The notes: generated by a model from the sequence alone, not told the origin. Positions 1 through 6,836 are shown, counted from the stretch's first letter. The stretch is DNA of 13,400 nt from Candidatus Calidifonticultor daggyaiensis (GCA_015661035.1 JACVJA010000007.1:1-13400), one strand, 5' to 3'. Translations and numbers: made by a program.

Positions 1-240
1 TAAAAGTATAGTTTTAAGAAGTTTGTCTTCTGTACTTTTATTAGGTTGGATATCTTTTAAATTATTAAATCCTTCAAAAATTTTTATATACTCTTTGTAT
101 TCTTCATTTACCACTAAACTATTGGATTTTTCCAATTCTTTGGTAATTTTGCCTATAGCGATATTTTTATCTATTCCATTTTCGAAATAGTTAATTAAAT
201 TTTTTATTAATTCATCTTTTTGTTTAGTTTTTTCTCTCAT
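1..240 (-). CDS. Partial protein downstream of the ECF sigma gene, possible anti-sigma factor (C-terminus beyond window)
   Basis: The reverse strand is open from an ATG at 240-238 to the window edge: 80 residues beginning MREKTKQKDEL and ending LLKTILL, with no stop. The start overlaps the stop of the sigma gene as ATGA, so translation is probably coupled; no clear Shine-Dalgarno sequence precedes it. The visible part is hydrophilic and helical with no membrane segment. Its layout is a leading helix, a Leu/Glu-rich middle, then a Pro-containing stretch (DIQPNKSTEDKLLKTILL). This resembles the cytoplasmic N-terminus of proteins encoded right after some ECF sigma genes (DUF5667-type), where a membrane helix follows further on. 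That similarity is only of pattern, so the anti-sigma role is inferred mainly from position. The family cannot be confirmed without the missing C-terminal part. Confidence 0.6.
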   Translation of the reverse strand, partial: MREKTKQKDELIKNLINYFENGIDKNIAIGKITKELEKSNSLVVNEEYKEYIKIFEGFNNLKDIQPNKSTEDKLLKTILL

Positions 241-875
241 TTGCTTAATAGTTCTTTTAATTTTAAAATAGCTCTAAACTTAATTGCTCTAGTTACTGCT
301 TCGCTTTTGTTAATAATTATACCGATAGATTTGTAATCTAATTCTTCAATAAATCTTAAGATTAAAACTTGTTTTTGAACTTCTGGCAGTAAATTTAAAC
401 ATTTTAGTAATTTTTGATTTGTAATCTTTGATTTAAGAATTTTATCAAAGTTCAAGTTTTTAAATTCCTCTTTTGAGGATAAATTATCACTCACTAAATC
501 ATTAGCTAGATAATCATATTTATTATTAATAAATCCCATATGTTCATTATTATTAAGTTGTTCTTTTATTTCTTCTAGCGATTGGTTTCTATTATGTTTT
601 TTTTCTTTTCTGAAATAATCTATTGTAAGGTTTCTAGCTATTTTATATATCCAAGGTTTAAAATTTTTTGAATTTATTTTTATTTTGGACAAATATTTAT
701 AAATATTGAAAAAGACATCAACTGTTATAGATTCTGCAGTCTGCTTATCATTAATGCTTAAAAGAATATATCTGTATATTTTTTTAAAAAAATATCTATA
801 TATATTTTCAAAATATAAATCATTTCCCTTTTTTTTAAAATTTCTTATATTTAAATCTAATTCTTTATTATCCAT
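237..875 (-). CDS. ECF-type RNA polymerase sigma factor
   Basis: A 212-residue group 4 (ECF) sigma factor that would direct RNA polymerase to a small set of promoters. Region 2 lies at about 25-93, with the characteristic FKPWIYKIARNLTIDYFRK near 73-90 (promoter -10 recognition and core binding). Region 4 lies at about 155-211, with LLPEVQKQVLILRFIEELD followed by a helix-turn-helix (YKSIGIIINKSEAVTRAIKF) for the -35 element. The linker between them, about 60 residues rich in Asn and Glu, is longer than in minimal ECF factors. The ATG at 875 lies inside the upstream DUF4405 gene (19-nt overlap), and the TGA overlaps the next start, so three genes are tightly coupled. No separate ribosome binding site is visible. 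The partner signal is unknown; context suggests control by the membrane protein upstream and/or the product downstream. Family assignment is secure. Confidence 0.93.
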   Translation of the reverse strand: MDNKELDLNIRNFKKKGNDLYFENIYRYFFKKIYRYILLSINDKQTAESITVDVFFNIYKYLSKIKINSKNFKPWIYKIARNLTIDYFRKEKKHNRNQSLEEIKEQLNNNEHMGFINNKYDYLANDLVSDNLSSKEEFKNLNFDKILKSKITNQKLLKCLNLLPEVQKQVLILRFIEELDYKSIGIIINKSEAVTRAIKFRAILKLKELLSK

Positions 876-1252
876 TTAGATGCAACTACATTTCTATTCT
901 CAAAATTTACTTGTGAAGTTTTATATTTGTTATTTTTTAAAAAACTAAAAGAATTCTTTAAAAAAGAATTCTTTAAATAACACCAAAATGTATCCCAATT
1001 TAATATTAAGTGTATCAATATTAATATTATAATTATAATTCCTGACCAATTATGAATTAGTTTAAAATAACCTTTTATACCTAAATTTGCCAAATCTTGC
1101 ATATTAAAAATGTTAAAGCCTCTATTTTGTCTAAAACCTCCATTGGTTACTAAACCAAAAAAAACGGCAACTCCTGTAAACATATTTATTAAAAATGATA
1201 AAATCATTGCAATATCAATACCAAGTTTTATTTTTAACTTTATTTTTTTCAT
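857..1252 (-). CDS. DUF4405-family small membrane protein (possible heme-binding two-helix module)
   Basis: A protein of about 131 residues with two strongly hydrophobic segments: near 10-36 (LGIDIAMILSFLINMFTGVA) and near 66-88 (IHNWSG, then IIIIILILIHLILNW). The second carries two His about 14 residues apart on one helix, the arrangement seen in DUF4405 and small cytochrome b-like proteins, where they can bind heme or a quinone-linked redox centre. The C-terminal tail is Lys/Asn/Ser-rich and contains LKNSF twice in tandem. The ATG at 1252-1250 (MKKIKLK) is preferred: GGAG lies 12 nt before it, whereas the longer TTG start at 1264 directly abuts that GGAG. It sits 88 nt after an exported Cys/His-containing protein and overlaps the sigma gene. 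A redox or envelope sensor feeding the sigma factor is plausible but inferred. Confidence 0.75.
   Translation of the reverse strand: MKKIKLKIKLGIDIAMILSFLINMFTGVAVFFGLVTNGGFRQNRGFNIFNMQDLANLGIKGYFKLIHNWSGIIIIILILIHLILNWDTFWCYLKNSFLKNSFSFLKNNKYKTSQVNFENRNVVASKWIIKN
947..975. repeat. 15-bp-period tandem duplication in the DUF4405 gene
   Basis: AAAAGAATTCTTTA occurs at 947-960 and 962-975, a 15-bp period. It encodes the doubled LKNSF pentapeptide in the cytoplasmic tail of the DUF4405 protein. Each copy contains a palindromic GAATTC core. Confidence 0.85.
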
Positions 1253-1340
1253 AATAATTGTCAACTCCTTTTATTATTGTCCATTATTATCATTTATTTT
1301 TTCCTTTATTTGAATGTTGAATTATTTATTACTGCTATAA

Positions 1341-1727
1341 TTAATAATTCATGTTTTTATAATTCATGTTTTTATATTTGTTTTGATTGGCATAATTATA
1401 TTTATAGGAATAAGTTGCTTTATTTTGGCAATTAGTATTATTATTTTTAATTTTGTTCTGATAGCAATAATTTTCTTTATGTTCAAATTGATTTGATTGC
1501 TGTAAGCAATTATTATTTTTATGAATTTGGCAGTTTTTATTATTTTCATTATTAAAAAATGATTTATTATTCTTTAGTTGATTTTTTGCTTTCTGATAAT
1601 TAAATCCGTCGTTATTATTATAATTATTATCATTTATTGGTTTTTTGCTATAAGCATAAATTGCCCCGGCGCCTGCTGTTAGCACAAATAAACCAATAAT
1701 TGTTGCTAATATTATTTTTTTTAGCAT
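1341..1727 (-). CDS. Small exported Asn/Lys/Tyr-rich protein with scattered Cys and His, unknown function
   Basis: 128 residues. The N-terminus (MLKKIILATIIGLFVLTAGA, then GAIYAYS) is a signal peptide or membrane anchor with likely cleavage near AYA/YS, so the rest lies outside the membrane. The mature part is low complexity: mostly Asn, Lys, Gln and Tyr. It carries four Cys and two His between about residues 66 and 102 (NCQIHKNNNC, FEHKENYC, NTNC), which could bind metal or form disulfides. The C-terminus ends in tandem KNMNY units encoded by a 15-bp repeat. A strong AAAGGGGG Shine-Dalgarno sequence lies 5 nt before the ATG at 1727. It is the first gene of the DUF4405/sigma operon. No named family is recognised. 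Small exported low-complexity proteins do occur beside DUF4405 genes, so a role as the sensed or protected partner is a guess. Confidence 0.7.
   Translation of the reverse strand: MLKKIILATIIGLFVLTAGAGAIYAYSKKPINDNNYNNNDGFNYQKAKNQLKNNKSFFNNENNKNCQIHKNNNCLQQSNQFEHKENYCYQNKIKNNNTNCQNKATYSYKYNYANQNKYKNMNYKNMNY
1346..1375. repeat. 15-bp tandem duplication at the 3' end of the exported-protein gene
   Basis: The unit AATTCATGTTTTTAT occurs twice without a gap (1346-1360 and 1361-1375). It keeps frame and encodes the repeated KNMNY at the C-terminus of the exported protein. It looks like replication slippage. Confidence 0.85.
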
Positions 1728-1816
1728 ATTTACCCCCTTTTATTTGTTATTATCATTTTTTTTCTTTTTTAATTTGTTTTTGCATTATTTATTTTTTTAT
1801 AAGTTATAAACTATAA

Positions 1817-1839
1817 ACGAATTTTTTTAAGAAAACGTT
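1817..1839 (-). promoter_or_regulatory. Possible ECF-type promoter of the sigma factor operon
   Basis: On the minus strand, AAC (1839-1837) is followed by 17 nt and then CGT (1819-1817). This is the core pattern of many ECF promoters (AAC near -35, CGT near -10). It would start transcription around 1808, about 80 nt before the first gene of the operon. No convincing TTGACA/TATAAT pair was found on this strand nearby, which fits autoregulation, but such short motifs arise easily by chance. Confidence 0.22.
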
Positions 1840-1898
1840 ATGAAAAATAAGAAATTTTTTTAAAAATATTCTATAAATATGCTGAAAATTAATTAATT

Positions 1899-1933
1899 TT
1901 GTGAATACAAGAATAAAATTGTGAATATAAGAA
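1899..1933. repeat. Direct repeat with 20-bp period, possible regulator site
   Basis: TTGTGAATACAAGAA (1899-1913) and TTGTGAATATAAGAA (1919-1933) differ at one base and are spaced by two helical turns, so a protein could contact both on one DNA face. The site lies about 175-205 nt upstream of the sigma operon start codon. No regulator can be named. Confidence 0.35.
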
Positions 1934-2085
1934 CATAATGAAGGGTTATTTAATAAAAGCTATTTTAAAATCTAAATAGAGAAAATTCTTGGCTGTAAAA
2001 GAATTATGAATTCAGCAAACCACAACACAAATTTATAATTTATAAAATATGCTGTAAAATCAACTATTCGGTGAAATTAATTTAT

Positions 2086-3477
2086 TTATTCTTCTCCAGT
2101 CCAACAATAAAGACAAAGTTTTTCTTTTGGAAGTCCAATAGCATTAACCATATCATCAATAGTTTGATATTTTAATGATGTTACACCAAGTTCATTTTTT
2201 ATAGCTTCAACCATTTTTTTATAATAGATTGTTTTATCATCTATAAAAAGATTTATATTGACTTTATCAGGACTAGCTATTCTTTTGATAATTCTTCTTG
2301 CTACAAGCTCTTTTTTTGTTCTAGTTGCTAAAAGATATGGGCAGGGAAACATAAGCGGGGGACAAGCAACTCTTACATGGATTTCTTTTGCTCCATTTTT
2401 CCATAATTTTTCAATAGCCTGGTTTTTTAACTGAGTTCCTCTAACAATTGAATCATCACATAAAACAATTCTTTTACCTTCAATTACACTTTTAATAGGT
2501 ATTAATTTTAGTTTAGCCACTTTATTTCTAATTTCTTGAGATGGCGGGGTGTAACTTCGGCCATAACCATCTGTATATTTGACCAAGGGACGTCGATAAG
2601 GAATTTTGGAGTATATTGCATAGCCTAAAGCATGAGCTGTTCCGGAATCAGGGACGCCAGTTACAAGATCTGCTTGGATATTATCATTTTTAGCTAAATT
2701 AATCCCGCAATTTTCTCTTACTTGTTCTACGCTAATACCTTCATATGAACTAGCTGGATATCCAGTATAAATCCATAAAAAAGCACAAATTTTACCATTT
2801 TTGAAAATGTTTTTTTCCTTTTTAAAACCTTCTTTGGTTAGTTGAATAATATCTCCAGGTTTTAATTCTAAAATAGGCTTAAATCCTAAATTAGGAAACG
2901 CACAAGTTTCTGAAGTTATAGCTGTGCTGCATTCATTCTGGCCAATGACTAATGTAGTCTTTCCAGTAATATCTCTGGCAGCGTAAATACTATCTTTAGC
3001 CAGGACCAACATAGAAATAGAGCCTAAAATTTTGCTAAAAGCATATTCTATTCCATTAATAATGTTATTTTTTCTTGCTATTAATTTTCCAATGACCTCA
3101 GTAGCATTAATTTTACCACTGCTCATTTCTGAAAAGCTTCCACCTTGGTTCATAATTTCATGGGCTAACTCATTTTTATTGCGTAAAAGACCGGCTGTCG
3201 CTATAGCAAACCTTCCAAAAATACAAGTTATAATAATAGGCTGGGAATCAAAATCACTTATTACTCCGATACCCTTTTTGCCTTTAAGCTTTGGAAGTTC
3301 TTCAATAAATTTTGATTTAAATTGAGAAGTAGAAATATCATGAATACATCTAACAATTTGATTGTTATAAACAGCAAGCCCTGCTTTTTTAGTTCCTAAG
3401 TGTGATTGATAATCAGTCCCATAAAAAAGGGATTGTCTGCAGTCTTTTGATGAAATTACTCCAAAAAGCCCACTCAT
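2086..3477 (-). CDS. PurF-like amidophosphoribosyltransferase paralogue lacking the glutaminase nucleophile
   Basis: A 463-residue homologue of glutamine PRPP amidotransferase, which makes phosphoribosylamine in the first step of purine synthesis. The phosphoribosyltransferase half is intact: CAFLWIYTGYP (231-241), GVPDSG (274-279), PSQEIR (312-317) and the PRPP loop RIVLCDDSIVRGT (336-348). Cys231, Cys379, Cys455 and Cys458 match the four Fe-S ligands of Bacillus-type PurF. The N-terminal half is degenerate as a glutaminase: the protein begins MSGLFGV, so Ser replaces the catalytic Cys, and the usual HNGNL glutamine-binding motif reads ATAGLL near 92-98. Similar paralogues starting MGGFFGV exist in Bacteroidetes. 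It may use free ammonia, have another substrate, or be regulatory. The ATG at 3477 is preferred over TTG at 3486 because family homology begins there; no Shine-Dalgarno is visible. It stands alone, away from other pur genes. Confidence 0.85.
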   Translation of the reverse strand: MSGLFGVISSKDCRQSLFYGTDYQSHLGTKKAGLAVYNNQIVRCIHDISTSQFKSKFIEELPKLKGKKGIGVISDFDSQPIIITCIFGRFAIATAGLLRNKNELAHEIMNQGGSFSEMSSGKINATEVIGKLIARKNNIINGIEYAFSKILGSISMLVLAKDSIYAARDITGKTTLVIGQNECSTAITSETCAFPNLGFKPILELKPGDIIQLTKEGFKKEKNIFKNGKICAFLWIYTGYPASSYEGISVEQVRENCGINLAKNDNIQADLVTGVPDSGTAHALGYAIYSKIPYRRPLVKYTDGYGRSYTPPSQEIRNKVAKLKLIPIKSVIEGKRIVLCDDSIVRGTQLKNQAIEKLWKNGAKEIHVRVACPPLMFPCPYLLATRTKKELVARRIIKRIASPDKVNINLFIDDKTIYYKKMVEAIKNELGVTSLKYQTIDDMVNAIGLPKEKLCLYCWTGEE

Positions 3478-3486
3478 GATATGCAA

Positions 3487-3514
3487 ATTTTAACATTTTT
3501 TTAATTTTTATCAA
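3487..3514 (-). promoter_or_regulatory. Possible promoter of the purF-like gene giving a nearly leaderless transcript
   Basis: On the minus strand TTGATA (3514-3509), a 16-nt spacer and TAAAAT (3492-3487) lie directly before the gene; the ATG follows the -10 element after only 9 nt. Transcription from here would give a leader of a few nt at most, which agrees with the absence of a Shine-Dalgarno sequence. In such AT-rich DNA the match could be chance. Confidence 0.3.
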
Positions 3515-3636
3515 TAAAAGAAAATTTTAGCAGTTAATTACTAATATTAAAAATTAAAAAAGTGATAATTAAATTCAAAGTTTTAAAATTAAATTATTTC
3601 TTATTATATAATTATTAGAAATAATTAAAATAAATA

Positions 3637-3666
3637 TTGACATAATTATAATAAAAATAATACAAT
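3637..3666 (+). promoter_or_regulatory. Sigma70-type promoter for the sodium symporter
   Basis: A perfect -35 TTGACA (3637-3642), an 18-nt spacer and a -10 TACAAT (3661-3666) face the symporter gene. Transcription would begin near 3673 and leave a 150-nt leader. This is the best housekeeping promoter match in the window. Confidence 0.6.
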
Positions 3667-3823
3667 TTAATTAAAGATAATTATTATAAATTTACTTTAT
3701 AAAAAAATATTTATTTTATTCTTATAAAATAATTAAAATTTTTTTACTTAGCTTCTTTTTGTTTATAAATTTATGAAAATTATATTATTTTAAGGTTGGA
3801 CTAACCTCTAGAAAGGCTTTTAA

Positions 3824-5539
3824 TTGAATATCACTCTTTTCAGCTCTATTTTAATTTTTTATGTGCTTCTAATGGGATTCCTCGGTTATTTAGGTTATAA
3901 GGGGACAAAAGACGCTGAAGACTTCTTGCTTGCAGGAAGAAAAATGAACCCATTTTTTATGTCGCTTTCATATGGTGCGACTTTTATTTCAACTGCTGCA
4001 ATTGTTGGTTTTGGCGGAGTTGCAGCAATGTATGGAATGGGGATATTTTGGCTTCCTTTTATGAATATTATTTTTGGAATAATAATAGCTTTTATTCTTT
4101 TTGGCAAGAAGACAAGACAAATAGGTCTTAAATTAGGCGCTCAAACTTTTCCAGAGTTTTTAGGTAAAAGATATAACTCTGTATTCTTACAAAGACTTGG
4201 CGGCTTAATTATATTTTTATTTATGCCAATATATTCAGGAGTTGTAACTATTGGAGCGGCAAGATTTTTAGAAAAAACTCTTAATATAAATTACAACATT
4301 TCACTTTTAATACTTTCAATAATAATTGCCGCATATGTTATAGTAGGCGGTTTAAAAGGGGTTGTTTATACTGATTCAATTCAAGCTGGTATAATGTTTA
4401 TAGGTATGATAATACTTATAATTTATACTTATAAATCTTTAGGGGGAATTGTTTCAGCTCATCAAATGCTTACAAATCTATCATCGCATGTGCCGCAAGA
4501 ATTGGCACAAAAGGGTCATCAAGGTTGGACAACTATGCCTAAAATTGGCTCACCGATATGGTGGAATTTAGTTTCCACAATTATTGCTGGTGTAGGTATT
4601 GGAGTGCTTGCACAACCCCAGCTTGCCGTAAGATTTATGACAGTTAAAAGCAGTAAGGAGTTAAATAAGGCAGTACTTGTTGGAGGAATTTTTATTTTAG
4701 TTATGACACTTGGGCCTTATATCATTGGTGCGCTGTCAAATGTTTATTTTTTTAATAATCTTGGACAGATTGCATTTGAAGCTGCTGGTAAAAATATTGA
4801 TTTAATAATACCAACATTTATCAATTTAGCTATGCCTAAATGGTTTGTATATATTTTTCTATTATCACTTTTAAGCGCAGCTATGTCTACTATTAGTTCG
4901 CAATTTCATGCTATGGGCACTGCATTTGCTAAGGATGTTTTTAGAAAGTATTCATATAATTATGAAATAAAAAACAGTAATAAAAAATTTAAACAAAATT
5001 ACAGTATTAATAATGGCAATTTTCAATCACTAAAGATTAACAATGATAATAAAATTAAAACAAACCTTATATTTAAGAATAAGGACGATAGCAAGAATAA
5101 AGACGATAGTAATAGAATTGTTTGGTATTCTAAGCTTGGTATTATTATTGGAATAATTATTAGTATTTCGCTTAGTTATATTTTGCCCATAAGTATTATT
5201 GCAAGAGGAACAGCTTTATTTTTTGGAATTTGTGCTGCTTCATTTCTTCCAATTTATATATTTGCTTTATTTTGGAAAAGGTCAACAAAAGCTGGAGCAA
5301 TTTCTGGTATGCTTTCTGGACTAATATTAAGTATACTTTGGATGGTTTTTATTCATAAAGCAGAGTCAGAACCTTTAAGAATTTGCAACCTAATTTTTAA
5401 CAAAACATCATTGCTTGATTATCCTTGGAATGTAATAGACCCAATATTTGTTGCATTTCCTGTAGCTCTTATAATTACTTGGGTTGTCAGTCTTCTTACT
5501 AAAAAGCAGGATTTTGAATTTTTAGATAAAATATTTTAA
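3824..5539 (+). CDS. Sodium:solute symporter (SSS family)
   Basis: A 571-residue inner-membrane transporter of the SSS family (PanF/PutP-like), expected to import an organic solute with Na+. About 13 hydrophobic helices are visible. Family marks include DFLLAGRKM (33-41) after helix 1, the SYGATFISTAAIVGFGG unbroken-helix region (48-64), GGLKGVVYTDSIQ (175-187), and the Na+-site helix LLSAAMSTISSQFHAMG (about 346-362) followed by AKDVFRKY. The substrate cannot be told from sequence. An unusual insertion of about 55 residues, rich in Asn and Lys and with a duplicated KNKDDS, sits at about 380-435 between helices, on a loop likely to be cytoplasmic. The start is TTG with GAAAGG 7 nt upstream; MNITLFSS leads straight into the first helix. 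A YjbQ gene follows after 83 nt and may be cotranscribed. Confidence 0.9.
   Translation: MNITLFSSILIFYVLLMGFLGYLGYKGTKDAEDFLLAGRKMNPFFMSLSYGATFISTAAIVGFGGVAAMYGMGIFWLPFMNIIFGIIIAFILFGKKTRQIGLKLGAQTFPEFLGKRYNSVFLQRLGGLIIFLFMPIYSGVVTIGAARFLEKTLNINYNISLLILSIIIAAYVIVGGLKGVVYTDSIQAGIMFIGMIILIIYTYKSLGGIVSAHQMLTNLSSHVPQELAQKGHQGWTTMPKIGSPIWWNLVSTIIAGVGIGVLAQPQLAVRFMTVKSSKELNKAVLVGGIFILVMTLGPYIIGALSNVYFFNNLGQIAFEAAGKNIDLIIPTFINLAMPKWFVYIFLLSLLSAAMSTISSQFHAMGTAFAKDVFRKYSYNYEIKNSNKKFKQNYSINNGNFQSLKINNDNKIKTNLIFKNKDDSKNKDDSNRIVWYSKLGIIIGIIISISLSYILPISIIARGTALFFGICAASFLPIYIFALFWKRSTKAGAISGMLSGLILSILWMVFIHKAESEPLRICNLIFNKTSLLDYPWNVIDPIFVAFPVALIITWVVSLLTKKQDFEFLDKIF
5075..5110. repeat. 18-bp tandem duplication in the symporter loop
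   Basis: Two adjacent 18-bp units (5075-5092 and 5093-5110) differ at two bases and encode KNKDDS twice. They lie in the low-complexity loop that is atypical for the transporter family. Confidence 0.85.
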
Positions 5540-5622
5540 ATTTGAAATAAATTATATGTAAATTAAATATATTTTTTAATAAATTAATTTTTTAGCAACT
5601 AAAGGCAATAAAAAGGAGGATT

Positions 5623-6039
5623 TTGAAAAGCTATAGGAAAGAACTTTGGTTTAGTACCAATAAAAGGCGAGAATTTATAAATATAACCCCGCAAGTCCAG
5701 AAATGCTTAGCTGAAAGTGGTATAAAGGAGGGTTTGCTCTTATGTAATGCAATGCATATAACTGCAAGCGTTTTTATTAATGATGATGAACCGGGGTTAC
5801 ATAATGATTTTGAAAAGTGGCTTGAAAAACTTGCCCCAGAAAAACCTTATAATCTGTATATGCATAATGGCTATGAAGATAATGCTGATGCTCATTTAAA
5901 AAGAACAATTATGGGTAGAGAAGTTGTTGTTGCAATAACGGATGGCAGACTTGATTTAGGAACTTGGGAGCAGATTTTTTATGGAGAATTTGACGGAATG
6001 AGAAAAAAGAGAGTCTTGGTTAAAATAATTGGAGAATAA
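5623..6039 (+). CDS. YjbQ-family protein (UPF0047, 'secondary thiamine-phosphate synthase')
   Basis: 138 residues, the normal full length of the YjbQ/UPF0047 family, a small beta-rich soluble protein. The family has been given weak thiamine-phosphate synthase activity when overproduced, but its real role is uncertain. Family signatures are clear: [15 protein letters not shown] (42-56), [14 protein letters not shown] (81-94) with conserved His81 and His91, [11 protein letters not shown] (98-108), and [12 protein letters not shown] (114-125). The start is TTG, preceded by a strong AAGGAGG at 5613-5619 that is only 3 nt away, a short spacing. The [10 protein letters not shown] beginning matches the usual N-terminus, so the start is probably right. 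It follows the symporter on the same strand and converges with the HD gene, with 8 nt between the two stops. Confidence 0.92.
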   Translation: MKSYRKELWFSTNKRREFINITPQVQKCLAESGIKEGLLLCNAMHITASVFINDDEPGLHNDFEKWLEKLAPEKPYNLYMHNGYEDNADAHLKRTIMGREVVVAITDGRLDLGTWEQIFYGEFDGMRKKRVLVKIIGE

Positions 6040-6047
6040 TATTTAAT

Positions 6048-6650
6048 TTAAAAGCAAGCTGGATTACCTTTTAAGCCGATTTTATCAGCAATTGTTTTCA
6101 TGGCATTTATTGTGTGCTCTATTAAGATATCAATTTCAATATTCAGCATTTTTGAACCTTCTTCAATAATATCGCGATTAACACCAGCTGCAAAACTTTT
6201 TTGTTTCCACTTTTTTTTCACAGAGCTAACTTCTAAAGCCATTATGCTTTTACTTGGTCTCATTAAAGCAGTGGCAGCTATAAGTCCTGTAAGTTCATCG
6301 GTTGCATATAATATTTTTTCCATATATTCAATAGGCTCAACATCATTTACGACTTTATACCCATGGCTTTCTATAGCTCTTATATAATCCTCTGGAAAAT
6401 TATAAGATGATAAAATTTCTCTAGCTTTAAGGCAGTGCTTGTCCGGATATTTTTCATAATCAATATCATGCAAAAGCCCAATTATGCCCCATTTTTCTAT
6501 TTCATTTTCAGAATCCTTTTTAAAATGTAACTTAGCAAAATATCTCATCACTGCTTCCATAGTTAAAGCATGTTTTATTAAACTTTCACTGTTTACAAAT
6601 TCTTTTAAAATTTTAAATGCATATTCTCTATCTGGTATAATTAGATTCAT
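6048..6650 (-). CDS. HD-domain (HDIG-type) metal-dependent phosphohydrolase
   Basis: 200 residues, a soluble HD-superfamily protein. The metal-binding set is visible in order: His27 (SLIKHALT), His61-Asp62 (GLLHDIDYEKYPDKH), His72, His96 (AIESHGY) and Asp118 (ATDELTG). This is the arrangement of the HDIG subfamily, where the fold hydrolyses phosphoester bonds, often of nucleotides. The YEKYPDKH and ATDELTGLI stretches are typical of the widespread small HDIG proteins whose substrate is unknown. A GAAAGGA ribosome binding site lies 6 nt before the ATG at 6650. It is transcribed alone, convergent with the YjbQ gene and divergent from the broken aldolase cluster. The assignment to the superfamily is firm; a substrate cannot be given. 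Confidence 0.9.
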   Translation of the reverse strand: MNLIIPDREYAFKILKEFVNSESLIKHALTMEAVMRYFAKLHFKKDSENEIEKWGIIGLLHDIDYEKYPDKHCLKAREILSSYNFPEDYIRAIESHGYKVVNDVEPIEYMEKILYATDELTGLIAATALMRPSKSIMALEVSSVKKKWKQKSFAAGVNRDIIEEGSKMLNIEIDILIEHTINAMKTIADKIGLKGNPACF

Positions 6651-6836
6651 GGCATATCCTTTCAGTAAAATTATTTATTTTTAGGTTATTGTTGTCAGTT
6701 TATTATAATAACTAATGAGTTAAAATTGTAGTTTCTTTTATTTCTACAGTTAATTTTTAAATATTTAAACTTTTGTAAATAATCTTTTTAGAATTTTTAT
6801 TTTTTTTAATATTTTTGATATCATTTTGTTATATTT

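Larger units (their letters stand above)
1728..2085. other. AT-rich intergenic region between the sigma operon and the purF-like gene
   Basis: This 358-nt stretch has no plausible gene on either strand. It must hold the promoter of the minus-strand sigma operon and the 3' end of the purF-like transcript. Visible elements are the possible ECF promoter, a pair of near-identical 15-mers 20 bp apart (1899-1933), and a loosely repeated AATATGCTG(T)AAAAT near 1877 and 2046. No GC-rich hairpin with a T-run is present, so no intrinsic terminator is called. Confidence 0.6.
3478..3823. other. AT-rich divergent intergenic region between the purF-like gene and the symporter
   Basis: This 346-nt stretch contains no gene. 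It serves as a divergent promoter region: a purF-like promoter at its left end, a strong plus-strand promoter in the middle (3637-3666), then a leader of about 150 nt before the symporter. In the leader, AGGTT (3793-3797) and AACCT (3803-3807) can form a small hairpin just before the GAAAGG ribosome binding site. No known riboswitch pattern is recognised. Confidence 0.55.

Noticed and set aside
1253..1264. TTG start at 1264 for the DUF4405 protein
   Set aside because: GGAG directly touches the TTG, leaving no spacer; the ATG at 1252 gives a natural MKKIKLK start.
1110..1313. Plus-strand frame opposite the DUF4405 gene
   Set aside because: Shadow of a gene with membrane helices; no ribosome binding site or homology.
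3032..3325. Plus-strand open frame of 97 residues opposite the purF-like gene
   Set aside because: The minus-strand frame has clear PurF homology throughout; this is a shadow frame.
3793..3816. Hairpin next to the symporter ribosome binding site as a riboswitch
   Set aside because: Only a 5-bp stem with no known aptamer pattern; mentioned but not called.
6726..6749. TTGTAG...CTACAG hairpin upstream of the aldolase remnant
   Set aside because: Weak six-pair stem with one wobble pair and a 12-nt loop; expected by chance in AT-rich DNA.
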